64,000 nt of DNA, taken from the NCBI GenBank assembly GCA_963783105.1, contig CAWAMI010000004.1:378992-442991 (forward strand), read 5' to 3'. The position numbers were made by a program, and so were the translations under genes. Below are positions 1 through 7,529 of this stretch, piece by piece; position 1 is the first letter of the stretch; every line of letters begins with the position of its first letter. The notes beneath the pieces were generated by a model. It searched no databases. It saw nothing but the letters and a program-made list of their open reading frames with translations, and was not told where the DNA came from. Origin of the DNA: JAVEDQ01 sp963783105 (GTDB lineage: Bacteria; Actinomycetota; Actinomycetes; Frankiales; Frankiaceae).

Positions 1-2
1 TG

Positions 3-341
3 AGTGTCGTCCGCAGCGCCTCGGCGCTGGCGGCGCCGTGGTTCGTCGGTGCCGCGCTCGGCCACGACGTCGTCAGCACCTTCTACGCCCAGCGCCAGCC
101 CTTCCTCGTCGCCCGGATGCGGGTGCACGCCGGCGGGGGCCTCGACGGTGCCGTGCTCTCGGAGATGGGGACCGGCCTGCGGATCGTGGCCGCGACCGAC
201 CCCGAGGAGGTCGGATCGGACGCCGCCGACTACGGCCTCACCCGCCACACCCGCCTGCGGGCGGGGGCGGAGGTGCTGGTCGTCGGCACCTATCAGCGGG
301 TCATCGCGGCGTTCCGGGCCAACGAGCCGGTCGCTCGCTGA
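3..341 (+). CDS. TrkA/RCK C-terminal domain-like protein, 5' end cut by window
   Basis: The open frame runs from the window edge to a TGA at 339-341 (112 residues seen). The second half has the look of an RCK_C (TrkA-C) domain: a basic strand LVARMRVHAGGGL, a variable middle, then LRAGAEVLVVGTYQRV near the C-terminus. Such domains bind ligands in K+ uptake or channel-gating proteins that carry an NAD-binding RCK_N half. The first two bases of the window (tg) lie in frame just before codon AGT, so the gene could start one base outside the window, but loss of a larger N-terminal part is equally possible. Family assignment is by motif resemblance only. Confidence 0.55.
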   Translation, partial: SVVRSASALAAPWFVGAALGHDVVSTFYAQRQPFLVARMRVHAGGGLDGAVLSEMGTGLRIVAATDPEEVGSDAADYGLTRHTRLRAGAEVLVVGTYQRVIAAFRANEPVAR

Positions 342-353
342 GGCCGGGAGCCG

Positions 354-1085
354 TCAGGTCAGCAGCAGGATGATGCCCACCGTCACGCCACCGATGACCA
401 CGACGAGGCGCAGCAGCCACGCCGGGATGCGGCGGGCCACCACCGCGCCGAGCGCGCCACCGACGACCGAGCCCAGCGCCACGAGCCCGGCCGCGCCCCA
501 GGCGACCGAGCTGAACACGATGAACAGCACGGCCGCGATCCCGTTCACCAGCCCGGCGAGGACGTTCTTGGTGGCGTTCAGCCGCTGCAGGTCGTCGTCG
601 ACCAGCAGGCCGAGCAGCGCCAGCAGGATCACACCCTGGGCGGCGCCGAAGTAGCCGCCGTAGATGCCGGCGGCGAAGGTCAGCGGGGGCAGCAGCCAGC
701 GCGCCTCACGGGGAGCAGCCGTGGCGTCGCGGCGGTTCCGGAGCCGCTTGGTCAGCAGCGGTTGCACGCCCATGAGCAGAGCGGCGGCGATGACGAGGAA
801 CGGCACGATCGCGCGGAAGGCGTCGGGTCGCGCCAGCAGCAGAAGACCGCCGGTGAGCCCGCCGAGCAGCGACGAGGCGCCGAGGCGCAGCAGCCGGTTC
901 CGCTGTCCGCGCAGCTCCGCCCGATAGCCGTAGACCCCACTGGCGACGCCCGGCACGAGGCCGACGGTGTTGCTGACGTTCGCCACGATCGGCGAGTAGC
1001 CGACCGCGAGCAGCGTCGGGAAGGTCAGCAGCGTCCCCGAGCCGACGATGGTGTTGATCATCCCGGCGCCGAGTCCCGCCGCCAC
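354..1085 (-). CDS. TSUP (TauE/SafE) family sulfite/organosulfonate permease
   Basis: A 243-residue, highly hydrophobic protein with about eight membrane segments. The N-terminal glycine-rich signature (AGLGAGMINTIVGSGTLLTF, residues 3-22) followed by PTLLAVGYSP and ANVSNTVGLVPG is the classic TSUP/TauE-SafE repeat; the second half repeats it as GIYGGYFGAAQGV. Members export or import sulfite, sulfoacetate or other small organosulfur anions at the cytoplasmic membrane; the substrate here is unknown. The GTG start shown lies just inside the first helix; in-frame residues upstream (LSVLEALAIV) also look like family sequence, so the true start may be about ten codons earlier at a CTG. The gene converges on the RCK-like gene, leaving 12 bp. 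Confidence 0.82.
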   Translation of the reverse strand: MAAGLGAGMINTIVGSGTLLTFPTLLAVGYSPIVANVSNTVGLVPGVASGVYGYRAELRGQRNRLLRLGASSLLGGLTGGLLLLARPDAFRAIVPFLVIAAALLMGVQPLLTKRLRNRRDATAAPREARWLLPPLTFAAGIYGGYFGAAQGVILLALLGLLVDDDLQRLNATKNVLAGLVNGIAAVLFIVFSSVAWGAAGLVALGSVVGGALGAVVARRIPAWLLRLVVVIGGVTVGIILLLT

Positions 1086-1248
1086 GATGGCGAGGGCCTC
1101 GAGGACGCTCAGGGTCCACCGTCCGATCGGGAAGGAACCGGGACGAACCGGTCCACCGTGTGCGCGACCACGCTACCTGCGGGTGCTTCGGCAGATCTTG
1201 CTCCGTCCGGCCGCTGCAACACCCGTCGCGCGTGCCGAGGAGAAAGGT

Positions 1249-1564
1249 GTGACGTCGTCGTCCCTGATCGGATCTGCCCCCCGGTCGATCACCTCGGACC
1301 AGCTGGCCGCGGTGCTCTCCGACGCGTCCGCGCCGCGCCGAGCGGCGAGCCGGTGGTCGCGGTGGACGAGTGGGACCGTCCCGAGGCCCTGCTGCTGCCC
1401 GTGACGACCAGGCCCGGCGGACCCGCCTACCGGGTGGTCCGGCCGCTGATGCGGGTCGCGCCCACGACCCCGGTCCGGGACGCCGCGCTGCGGGCGGTCG
1501 CCCGGCCGGCCAGCGCTTCGACCCGATCGTCTGCACCGACGACGAGGGCCACTTCGCCGGGCTG
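1249..1564 (+). pseudogene. Decayed CBS-domain-like gene with two frameshifts
   Basis: A GTG at 1249 preceded by gaggagaaag opens a frame (VTSSSLIGSAPRSITSDQLA...). The protein-like reading then moves to a second frame near 1335-1345 (SGEPVVAVDEWDRPEALLLP, then YRVVRPLMRVAPTTPVRDA) and to a third near 1505-1518 (QRFDPIVCTDDEGHFAGL). Together the pieces resemble a regulator with a CBS-like 'RFDPIVCTDDEGHFAGL' strand-helix unit. Each switch fits loss of a single base. The reading then runs directly into a DUF1059 sequence, so the C-terminal part of the original gene is missing. Either a real pseudogene joined to its neighbour or a low-quality stretch of sequence. Confidence 0.5.
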
Positions 1565-1735
1565 AAGCAGTTCTCCTGTGGCGACGTCGTTCCCGGCTGC
1601 GCCGACACGTTTCTGGCCCCGACGGAGCAGGACATCCTGAGCGCCGTCGCCGAGCACGCCGGCGCCGACCACGGCCTCATCGAGGTGCCGCCGTCGCTGG
1701 TCGAGCAGGTTCGTTCGCGCATCGTCGCCGTCTGA
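1562..1735 (+). CDS. DUF1059 small protein (predicted small metal-binding)
   Basis: A 57-residue unit, KQFSCGDVVPGCADTF... then EHAGADHGL and VPPSLVEQVRSRI, matches the DUF1059 family: the CGD-x4-C cysteine pair and the H-x4-H histidine spacing are present, which suggests metal binding. Members normally begin MKQFSCGD. Here the codon at that position is CTG and no ATG, GTG or TTG lies close upstream in frame; the frame stays open back to 1370. The gene therefore either starts at a rare CTG, is translated as a tail of the upstream remnant, or is broken. Function is unknown for the family. Confidence 0.6.
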   Translation: MKQFSCGDVVPGCADTFLAPTEQDILSAVAEHAGADHGLIEVPPSLVEQVRSRIVAV

Positions 1736-1820
1736 CCCCGGCCCCCGGCTGCGACCCACCTCACCCGGCCCGGCTCCGTCGACGGGCCGTCGAAAGCTGC
1801 AGCCGGGGAAAGACAGCCGC

Positions 1821-3089
1821 ATGACTGTGACCCGCGACGCAGGAACCGGGCCGGCGGAGCCAGCGGCAGCACTGCGGCGGCTGGGTCCGCTGCTGGCGGC
1901 CTACGCCTTCGTCGTCACGATGCTCGGAACCACGCTGCCGACGCCGCTGTACCCGACCTACCGGAGCGAGTTCGGCTTCTCCCAGTTCCTCGTCACGGTC
2001 ATCTTCGCCACCTACGCGGCGGGGGTCATCGCCGCCCTGCTCCTGTTCGGGAACGCGTCGGACTCCATCGGCCGGCGCCGCGCGATGCTCCCCGGGCTCG
2101 CGCTGTCCGCCGCCAGCGCGGTCATGTTCCTGCTCGCCCACGGCCTCGGGCTGCTGCTGGTCGGGCGCGTGCTGTCCGGCCTGTCCGCCGGCATCTTCAC
2201 AGGGACGGCCACGGTCGCGATCGTTGAGCTGGCGACGCCGGAGAACCGGGGTCGGGCCACGCTGCTCGCGACCGTCGCCAACATGGGCGGCCTGGGCTGC
2301 GGCCCGCTGCTGGCGGGCCTGCTCGCCGAGTTCTTCGACCACCCGCTGCGCCTGCCGTTCGTCGTCGACCTGGCGCTGCTGGTGCCCGCGGTCGTCGCGG
2401 TGCTGGTGGTCCCCGAGACCGTCGAGGTGCGCCACCGGTTCCGGTTCTCGGTGCAGCGGCCGACGGTTCCGCAGGAGGTGCGTGCCGTGTTCGTCCGCGG
2501 CGCCATCGCCGCGTTCGCCGGCTTCGCCGTGCTCGGCCTGTTCACCGCCATCGCCCCGTCGTTCCTCGGCGAGATCCTCGGCATCCACCGCCCGGCGGTC
2601 ATCGGGGTCGTGGTGTTCGCGGTCTTCGCCGCATCGACGATCGGCCAGCTCGCGCTGAACCGCATCCCCGGCCCCCGCGGCCTGGCCGTGGGCTGCGGCG
2701 GCCTCGTGGCCGGGATGGCGGTGCTCGCCGCAGGCCTGGCCGCGAGTTCGCTCGCCCTGCTCGTCGTCGGCGGCTGCATCGCGGGGCTCGGGCAGGGGCT
2801 GAGCTTCCGCTCAGGGCTCGGTGCGGTCAGCGCGAACTCGCCGTCCGACAAGAGGGCCGCCGTGGCCTCGACGTTCTTCGTGGTCGCCTACGTCGCGATC
2901 TCGCTGCCGGTCGTCGGCGTCGGCCTGCTCGCCCGCGCGATCAGCCTGAAGGCGACCGGGCTGGTGTTCGCGGGAATCGTGATGCTGCTGGCCGCCATCG
3001 CCCTGGTGTTGCTGCTCCGCGGTGAGCGTGCGAACGGTCGAAGGCGCTGCCCCGCCGGGGCGGCGGGGCTCCCGCTCGACGCGGGCTGA
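1821..3089 (+). CDS. MFS transporter, probable efflux
   Basis: A 422-residue membrane protein with about twelve predicted helices. TM1 carries LGTTLPTPLYP, and the loop between TM2 and TM3 holds the MFS signature (GNASDSIGRRRAML, residues 74-87). A second-half QGLSFRSGLGAVSANSP motif is typical of actinobacterial MFS exporters in the same group as putative drug transporters. It should export small molecules by proton antiport at the plasma membrane; no substrate can be read from the sequence. The ATG at 1821 follows a GGGAAAGAC purine stretch. The stop codon sits inside a bidirectional hairpin shared with spo0M. Confidence 0.85.
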   Translation: MTVTRDAGTGPAEPAAALRRLGPLLAAYAFVVTMLGTTLPTPLYPTYRSEFGFSQFLVTVIFATYAAGVIAALLLFGNASDSIGRRRAMLPGLALSAASAVMFLLAHGLGLLLVGRVLSGLSAGIFTGTATVAIVELATPENRGRATLLATVANMGGLGCGPLLAGLLAEFFDHPLRLPFVVDLALLVPAVVAVLVVPETVEVRHRFRFSVQRPTVPQEVRAVFVRGAIAAFAGFAVLGLFTAIAPSFLGEILGIHRPAVIGVVVFAVFAASTIGQLALNRIPGPRGLAVGCGGLVAGMAVLAAGLAASSLALLVVGGCIAGLGQGLSFRSGLGAVSANSPSDKRAAVASTFFVVAYVAISLPVVGVGLLARAISLKATGLVFAGIVMLLAAIALVLLLRGERANGRRRCPAGAAGLPLDAG

Positions 3090-3107
3090 CGCGCCCGCGC
3101 GCGTCAG
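3086..3107. terminator. Bidirectional hairpin terminator covering both stop codons
   Basis: Perfect 9-bp arms ctgacgcgc (3086-3094) and gcgcgtcag (3099-3107) enclose a 4-base loop. The left arm contains the TGA of the MFS gene (3087-3089) and the right arm the stop of spo0M on the other strand (3104-3106). There is no T-tract, as is common for actinomycete terminators. It probably stops both convergent transcripts. Confidence 0.6.
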
Positions 3108-3862
3108 AGCGCCCGGTCGATCGTCTGCACGAGAAGACCGTCGACGACGCCGGCCGCCAGCTCGGCCGGGCCGATGCGGACGCCGGTGCGGTGCTCGTCC
3201 CGCCCGGTCATCTCGGCGACGAAGCCGCCGAAACCGCGCCCCCGCCGATCGACCTCGAGGTGGACGTCGTATCCGTCGCCGGCCGCGCGGAACACGAGCT
3301 CCACCTCGTCGACCCTGCCCTGGTAGTGGCCGCCGAACGGCTTGAACTCGAGCTCCTGCACGAACCGGTGGTGGCCGCCGCGGTGCGGGTCGTGCTCGTG
3401 ATCCACCTTGTGCAGCCGGAGGCCGAGGCGGTCCATCGCGTCCAGCACGGCGCGCTGCATCGGGTTCGGCACGACGTGGACGACGTCGCTGTCCTTGGGG
3501 TCGATCGCCGCCTCGACGTCGAGCCCGGTCCGCAGCGTGACCTTGGGCGAGCGACCGAGGGTGAGCGGGGTGTCGGGCGGAAGGAACAGCTGGAGAGGGA
3601 TGTCGAGCCGTTGCCCGGGCTGCACCGTCACGGGGCCGGAGACATCCGCCTGCAGCAGTGTGACGCCGACCGTCTGGGTCTGGTCGTTCTGCTTGCGCCT
3701 GTAGGTCGTCTCGACCTTGACGTAGATGCGGCGGAACTCCTGGGGACGCTTGCCGCCCTGGATGACGACCACGCCGGGCAGCGGGCCGCCGGGCGAGCCG
3801 TCGCCGTGCAGCTGCGTGTCGACGTCCGCACCGCCGATGTTCAGCCTTGACCGAAGGCCCAT
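3104..3862 (-). CDS. spo0M: Spo0M-family sporulation-control protein (arrestin-like)
   Basis: A 252-residue protein. The N-terminal half (MGLRSRLNIGGADVDTQL, then VVIQGGKRPQEFRRIYVKVE, TVQPGQRLDIPLQLFLPPDTP) is the Spo0M arrestin-like fold; the C-terminal third is the family's HHRFVQELEFKP...VDEVELVF region. In Bacillus, Spo0M modulates sporulation and cytoskeletal behaviour; actinomycete homologues are common but poorly defined. The start is set at the ATG at 3862 because AAGGAG lies ten bases upstream; the frame extends 20 codons further without a ribosome-binding site. It is divergent from the gas-vesicle locus and shares a promoter region rich in inverted repeats. Confidence 0.88.
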   Translation of the reverse strand: MGLRSRLNIGGADVDTQLHGDGSPGGPLPGVVVIQGGKRPQEFRRIYVKVETTYRRKQNDQTQTVGVTLLQADVSGPVTVQPGQRLDIPLQLFLPPDTPLTLGRSPKVTLRTGLDVEAAIDPKDSDVVHVVPNPMQRAVLDAMDRLGLRLHKVDHEHDPHRGGHHRFVQELEFKPFGGHYQGRVDEVELVFRAAGDGYDVHLEVDRRGRGFGGFVAEMTGRDEHRTGVRIGPAELAAGVVDGLLVQTIDRAL

Positions 3863-3996
3863 ATCCGTTTCGCTCCTTGAGTACCTCGGGGACCCCGTCA
3901 TCCTCGCCCGGCACGCGGGCACGCGGGGGCGGAACGGTCATGACGAACCGGAAACGGTCAACGACGCCTGCGGGTCTGTCGCGCCCCGATCCGGGA

Positions 3997-4040
3997 CTGC
4001 GTAAGGACACGCCGGCGGACGTCGGCGTGTCCTTACGCAG
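3997..4040. repeat. Perfect 18-bp inverted repeat between spo0M and gvpO
   Basis: The left arm (3997-4014, starting ctgcgtaaggacac) and right arm (4023-4040, ending ccttacgcag) pair perfectly over 18 bp around an 8-base loop. It lies about 135 bp upstream of spo0M and 140 bp upstream of gvpO, so it does not follow a coding region as a normal terminator would. It could be an insulator or terminator for readthrough from either side, or a cis-acting RNA or protein site. Confidence 0.7.
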
Positions 4041-4081
4041 CCGGCGGTGGGGCAGGGGTTGGGGTGTCCGGAGGGGGTGCT

Positions 4082-4126
4082 CACCCGTTCGCCACTTGCG
4101 CGAACGGTGATCACGACGTTTCGTGA
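4082..4126. promoter_or_regulatory. Paired palindromes upstream of gvpO (candidate operators)
   Basis: Two inverted repeats lie side by side: cacccgttcgc (4082-4092) against gcgaacggtg (4100-4109), with one extra C in the left arm, and tcacga/tcgtga (4111-4116 and 4121-4126) with a 4-base spacer. Both are in the divergent spo0M-gvpO region, 55-100 bp upstream of the gvpO start, where a regulator of gas-vesicle expression would bind. No known consensus was recognised. Confidence 0.45.
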
Positions 4127-4180
4127 CGCACAGTGGCGGAAACGAGACCGCCGCTGGGGGCGGCAGGAGGCGTTGCACGA

Positions 4181-4552
4181 ATGGCGAGCACCTCGCGCGA
4201 CGAGAGCGACCGCGACGACAGCGATCGCGACGACAGGGATCGCGACGACAGGGATCGCGGCGGCACCTCGTCCGGCGGACGGCGGCGCCGCCGACTCCCG
4301 GCGGTCCAGATCGTGCGGCAGGGGGTCGCGCAGCTCCGGGAGATCACCGGTCGCGCGCCCGACACCGTCTCCGGCATCGAGCCGACCGACGACGGCTGGA
4401 TCCTGCAGGTCGAGCTGGTCGAGCTGGAGCGTGTGCCCGCCTCGACGAGTGTGCTGGCCAGCTACGAGGCGGAGCTCGACGAGGAGGGCAACCTGCTCGA
4501 GTACCGGCGCGTGCGCCGCTACTTCCGGAACCAGGCGGACGGGCGCGAGTGA
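4181..4552 (+). CDS. gvpO: Gas vesicle protein GvpO
   Basis: A 123-residue protein with a highly charged N-terminus (repeated DRD/DDRDRD units, residues 5-30) and a conserved GvpO core: VRQGVAQLREITGRAPDTVS, GWILQVELVELERVP, then LASYEAELDEEGNLLEYRR and RRYF. GvpO is an accessory or regulatory gas-vesicle protein in haloarchaea and actinomycetes. The ATG at 4181 follows CAGGAGG by about ten bases; the frame also opens at a GTG at 4133 without a ribosome-binding site. It is the first gene of the locus and its stop overlaps the gvpJ start by four bases, indicating translational coupling. Confidence 0.88.
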   Translation: MASTSRDESDRDDSDRDDRDRDDRDRGGTSSGGRRRRRLPAVQIVRQGVAQLREITGRAPDTVSGIEPTDDGWILQVELVELERVPASTSVLASYEAELDEEGNLLEYRRVRRYFRNQADGRE

Positions 4553-4992
4553 GCACCCCGGGCGCGTCCGGCACGACCGGGGGCGGCTCCTACGGGGGCG
4601 GTTACCTGCCCGCCCGTTCCTCGCCGGCGCTCGCGCAGACCGCCGGACGCGGTGACTCCCTCGCCGACCTGCTCGAACGCGTCCTGGACAAGGGCGTCGT
4701 CATTGCCGGCGACATCGTGGTCAACGTCCTCGACATCGAGCTGCTGACCCTGAAGGTGCGGCTGCTCATCGCCTCGGCGGACACGGCCAAGGAGATGGGC
4801 ATCGACTGGTGGACCGACGATCCCTTCCTCTCGGGTCGGGCCAAGGATCTCGAGTCCGAGAACCGGGAACTGCGGGAGCGGCTCGACCGCCTCGAGCGCG
4901 CTCTGGAGTCGGGCTCCTCGAACGGGTCCACGAGGTCGTCGGAGCCGACGTCGGCCGACAGCGACGCGGAGCCGGCTGCGGAGGAGCGCTGA
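4549..4992 (+). CDS. gvpJ: Gas vesicle structural protein, GvpJ type (GvpA family)
   Basis: A 147-residue protein holding a GvpA-like core at about residues 35-85: LADLLERVLDKGVVIAGDIV, then VLDIELLTLKVRLLIASADTAKEMG. The motif GIDWWTDDP right after the core and a long charged coiled-coil tail (LESENRELRERLDRLERAL) mark the GvpJ subgroup, not the major shell protein. GvpJ is a minor component needed for gas-vesicle nucleation or assembly. The GTG start at 4549 overlaps the gvpO stop as GTGA. A Gly/Ser-rich leader precedes the core. Confidence 0.82.
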   Translation: MSTPGASGTTGGGSYGGGYLPARSSPALAQTAGRGDSLADLLERVLDKGVVIAGDIVVNVLDIELLTLKVRLLIASADTAKEMGIDWWTDDPFLSGRAKDLESENRELRERLDRLERALESGSSNGSTRSSEPTSADSDAEPAAEER

Positions 4993-4993
4993 C

Positions 4994-6031
4994 GTGCCCG
5001 ACCGCCCGGAGCAGCCCGACGCCCGCATCGCGGAGGCCGCCCGCGCGCGGGCGGCGAGCCTGGTGGACGAGATCGAGCGGGACGCCGTCGAGCGTGCCGT
5101 CGCGCGGGTGCGGGAGCGGCTGACCGACGACTACGCCCGCGTGCTGGAGGAGGCCGTGTTGACCGAGCTCGCGCACCGGGCCCGCGCCCGGCCGCGCGAC
5201 GCGTCGCCCGTCTCGGACCCGCGTCCCGCCGCGGAGCCCGCCGACGAGCCGCTCGGCTGGTACCTGTACGCCCTCGTCTCCGGCCCCCGCCGGGGTCTCG
5301 CCGCCGAGCCGGGTCTCGACCCCGCGTTCCCCGTCGAGGTGATCGGGGACGACGAGCTGGCCGCGGTCGGCAGCCCCGCCCGGCTCTCGCTGCTGCAGGC
5401 GGGGCAGGAGCGCGCCGACCTGTCCCCGGACGGCTGGTTCGCGACCGCCCTGCGCCGGCACGAACAGCTCGTCGAGTCGGCCGGCGAGACCGTGATCCCG
5501 ATGCGGTTCGGCACCGTCTACCCGGACGCCGATCGCGTCCGCAGGCTCCTGGCCGGGAACCGCGACGTCGTCCTCGACGAGCTGCGCCGCCTCGCCGGGC
5601 AGTCCGAGTGGGGCGTCAAGCTGATCGCCGCCCGCCCGCCTTCCCGGAGGACCGAACCGGCCCGCGAAGCCGACGGTGCGGTCCCGGTGAGCGGCGCGGG
5701 CTACCTGCGCCGCAAGGCCGAGACGCGGTCGAACGCGCAGGCGGCCTCGCAGGCGCGGCGCGAGCTGGTCGCGTCCGTGCACGACCAGCTCGCCGGCTTC
5801 GCGACCGGGGCGGTGGTCACCCCGGTCCAGCGGACGGGCGGGGAGTCCGAGTCGATACTGCTGAACGCCTCCTACCTGGTGCGCGCGGATGACCTCGAGG
5901 CGTTCCAGCGCACCGCCGCCCAGCTGGCGGAGGAGGTGGGGGACAACGATGCGGAGGTCCAGCTCACCGGTCCCTGGCCGCCGTACCACTTCGTCGAGCT
6001 CCGCCTCTCCGACGAGGGCGGGCCGCCGTGA
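4994..6031 (+). CDS. gvpL: Gas vesicle protein GvpL (GvpL/GvpF family, long form)
   Basis: A 345-residue member of the GvpL/GvpF family. An 85-residue charged helical extension precedes the family start GWYLYALVSG; then come IPMRFGTVYPD (about residue 170), a coiled-coil-prone middle with RRKAETRSNAQ, and the end motif LTGPWPPYHFVEL. These proteins bind GvpA-like subunits and help build the vesicle. The GTG at 4994 follows gaggagcg. The gene begins one base after the gvpJ stop and ends overlapping gvpS by four bases. It is the longest of three paralogues in this locus. Confidence 0.87.
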   Translation: MPDRPEQPDARIAEAARARAASLVDEIERDAVERAVARVRERLTDDYARVLEEAVLTELAHRARARPRDASPVSDPRPAAEPADEPLGWYLYALVSGPRRGLAAEPGLDPAFPVEVIGDDELAAVGSPARLSLLQAGQERADLSPDGWFATALRRHEQLVESAGETVIPMRFGTVYPDADRVRRLLAGNRDVVLDELRRLAGQSEWGVKLIAARPPSRRTEPAREADGAVPVSGAGYLRRKAETRSNAQAASQARRELVASVHDQLAGFATGAVVTPVQRTGGESESILLNASYLVRADDLEAFQRTAAQLAEEVGDNDAEVQLTGPWPPYHFVELRLSDEGGPP

Positions 6032-6246
6032 GCGCGGGCACGCCCCGCCCGACCGTCGGCAGCGTGGCGCGACCGACCGACCGTCAGGAGCTCTCCGACA
6101 TCGGCCTCGTCGATCTCCTCGACCGGGTGCTCGACGCCGGCGTCGTCATCTCCGGCGACGTCATCCTCTCGCTCGCCGACGTCGACCTCGTCTACCTCAA
6201 TCTGCGCCTGCTGCTCGGCTCCGTCGACACGCTGTTTCCGCCGTGA
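6028..6246 (+). CDS. gvpS: Short gas vesicle protein of the GvpA/J/M/S family
   Basis: A 72-residue protein that is almost only the GvpA-family core: IGLVDLLDRVLDAGVVISGD, then VDLVYLNLRLLLGSVDTLFPP. It lacks the acidic tail of GvpJ and the extension of GvpA. The short length and position directly after gvpL match the gvpS (GvpM-like) gene of actinomycete clusters; a gvpM label cannot be excluded. It is probably a minor tip or assembly subunit. The GTG start overlaps the gvpL stop (GTGA) and its own stop overlaps the next gene in the same way. Confidence 0.78.
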   Translation: MSAGTPRPTVGSVARPTDRQELSDIGLVDLLDRVLDAGVVISGDVILSLADVDLVYLNLRLLLGSVDTLFPP

Positions 6247-7001
6247 TCCACGTCTATGGGCTCACCGAGATCGGCGGCTCGTCACCGGGACTGCGTGGCA
6301 TCGAGGACCGGCCGGTCCGTCGAGTCGCCGGTGCCTTCGCGTCGGCCGTGGTCTCGGAGCACCCGACGGCACCGGCGCCGGACGCCGAGGTGCTGCTGCG
6401 GCACGCGCAGGTCGTCGAACAGCTGCTGACCGCCGGGCCGGTGTTGCCGGCGCGGTTCGGCACCGGCGCCCTCGACGAGGCGGAGGTACGGGAGCGGCTC
6501 GCCGACCCGGACCTGCCCGACGCGTTCGACCGGGTACGCGGACGACTCGAGATCGCGGTCCGGGTGGTGACGGCGTCCGATCCGCCGACCCGGTCCTCGC
6601 CGGGGGAGCCGACCCCCCGCGACGCCGATGATCCGGGCGACACCGAACCGCGGACGAGCCGAAGCGGGCGCGAGCACCTCGCCCGCCTGGCCGCCCGGCG
6701 CGCGTCCCTCGAGTCCCGCCGCTCGGAGTCGGACCGCCGGATCGCCACCACGCGGGCACGGCTGGAGAGGCTCGCGGACGACGTCGTCCAGCGTCCGCCC
6801 GGATCGTCGCGCGTGCTCTGGCACGCGGCGCTGCTCGTGCCCGCCGACGACCGCGAGGCGTTCGAGGCCGCCGTCGCCGAGGCGGCGGCCGATCTCGCCC
6901 CCGACCTCGCGGTGCTGTGCACCGGCCCCTGGCCCCCGTACAACTTCACGCCCGACCGGACGACGGATCGGTCGGGGACCGTCGAGCGGAGCGGGGCGTG
7001 A
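6243..7001 (+). CDS. Second GvpL/GvpF family protein
   Basis: A 252-residue GvpL/GvpF paralogue starting directly at the family motif (VIHVYGLTEIGG), with LPARFGTGALDEAEV in place of the usual PMRFG-type stretch and ending at CTGPWPPYNF. The central region is unusually rich in Asp, Thr and Arg (about residues 118-150) and followed by a coiled coil (LARLAARRASLESRRSES). It lacks the N-terminal extension of the upstream paralogue. The GTG start overlaps the gvpS stop and its stop overlaps gvpK. It probably acts as a co-assembly factor with GvpL; its division of labour with the other two copies is unknown. Confidence 0.83.
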   Translation: MIHVYGLTEIGGSSPGLRGIEDRPVRRVAGAFASAVVSEHPTAPAPDAEVLLRHAQVVEQLLTAGPVLPARFGTGALDEAEVRERLADPDLPDAFDRVRGRLEIAVRVVTASDPPTRSSPGEPTPRDADDPGDTEPRTSRSGREHLARLAARRASLESRRSESDRRIATTRARLERLADDVVQRPPGSSRVLWHAALLVPADDREAFEAAVAEAAADLAPDLAVLCTGPWPPYNFTPDRTTDRSGTVERSGA

Positions 7002-7411
7002 GCGACGACAGCAAGGACGTCGGCAAGCTGCTGTTCGGCGACCCCGCCGTGGCGGCGGCGATCTCGCGGGAGTCGGCGGTCTCGCGGGAGTCGGCGGCGT
7101 CGCGGGCGCCGCGACGTGTCGCCGCCGACCCCGAGGCCACCGAGCGGGGGCTGGCCGGGCTCGTCCTCGCGATCATCGACCTCGTGCGGCAGCTGCTCGA
7201 GCGGCAGGCCGTGCGCCGGATGGAGGGCGGCACCCTCTCCGAGGACGAGATCGAGCGGCTGGGCCGGGCTCTGATGGGGCTCGAGGAGAAGATCGGCGAG
7301 CTCCGCGACGTATTCGGGCTGAAGCCGGAGGACCTCGACCTCCCGCTCGACCTGAGTGGCCTGCTCGATGAATCGGGATTCCGCCGCGGGCCCGGGACCG
7401 CACGGATGTAG
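6998..7411 (+). CDS. gvpK: Gas vesicle protein GvpK
   Basis: A 137-residue protein with the GvpK core from about residue 45: DPEATERGLAGLVLAIIDLV, RQLLERQAVRRMEGGTLS, then EIERLGRALMGLEEKI and FGLKPEDLDLPLDL. GvpK is a small helical assembly factor found in nearly all gas-vesicle loci. The N-terminus carries a short internal repeat (SRESAVSRESAASR). The GTG start overlaps the preceding stop by four bases. The first block of the locus ends here; 118 bp separate it from gvpA. Confidence 0.88.
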   Translation: MSDDSKDVGKLLFGDPAVAAAISRESAVSRESAASRAPRRVAADPEATERGLAGLVLAIIDLVRQLLERQAVRRMEGGTLSEDEIERLGRALMGLEEKIGELRDVFGLKPEDLDLPLDLSGLLDESGFRRGPGTARM

Positions 7412-7529
7412 TTCTGCTGCTCAGAACGTTTGGGAAAGGGCAATCTCACCCTGAGTGAACAAAATGTGTGACCTGGGTCGCAAGCAGGGCACATAAACGG
7501 CACCCCAGCGGCACGGACATGGATGTGTG
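7412..7529 (+). promoter_or_regulatory. Probable gvpA promoter/leader region
   Basis: This 118-bp gap between gvpK and gvpA is clearly less GC-rich than its surroundings (tracts such as gtttgggaaagggcaatctc and gaacaaaatgtg). It is the only sizeable gap in the first two thirds of the gas-vesicle locus, so a separate promoter for the major shell protein is likely. No confident -35/-10 pair or terminator hairpin was identified. Confidence 0.4.
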
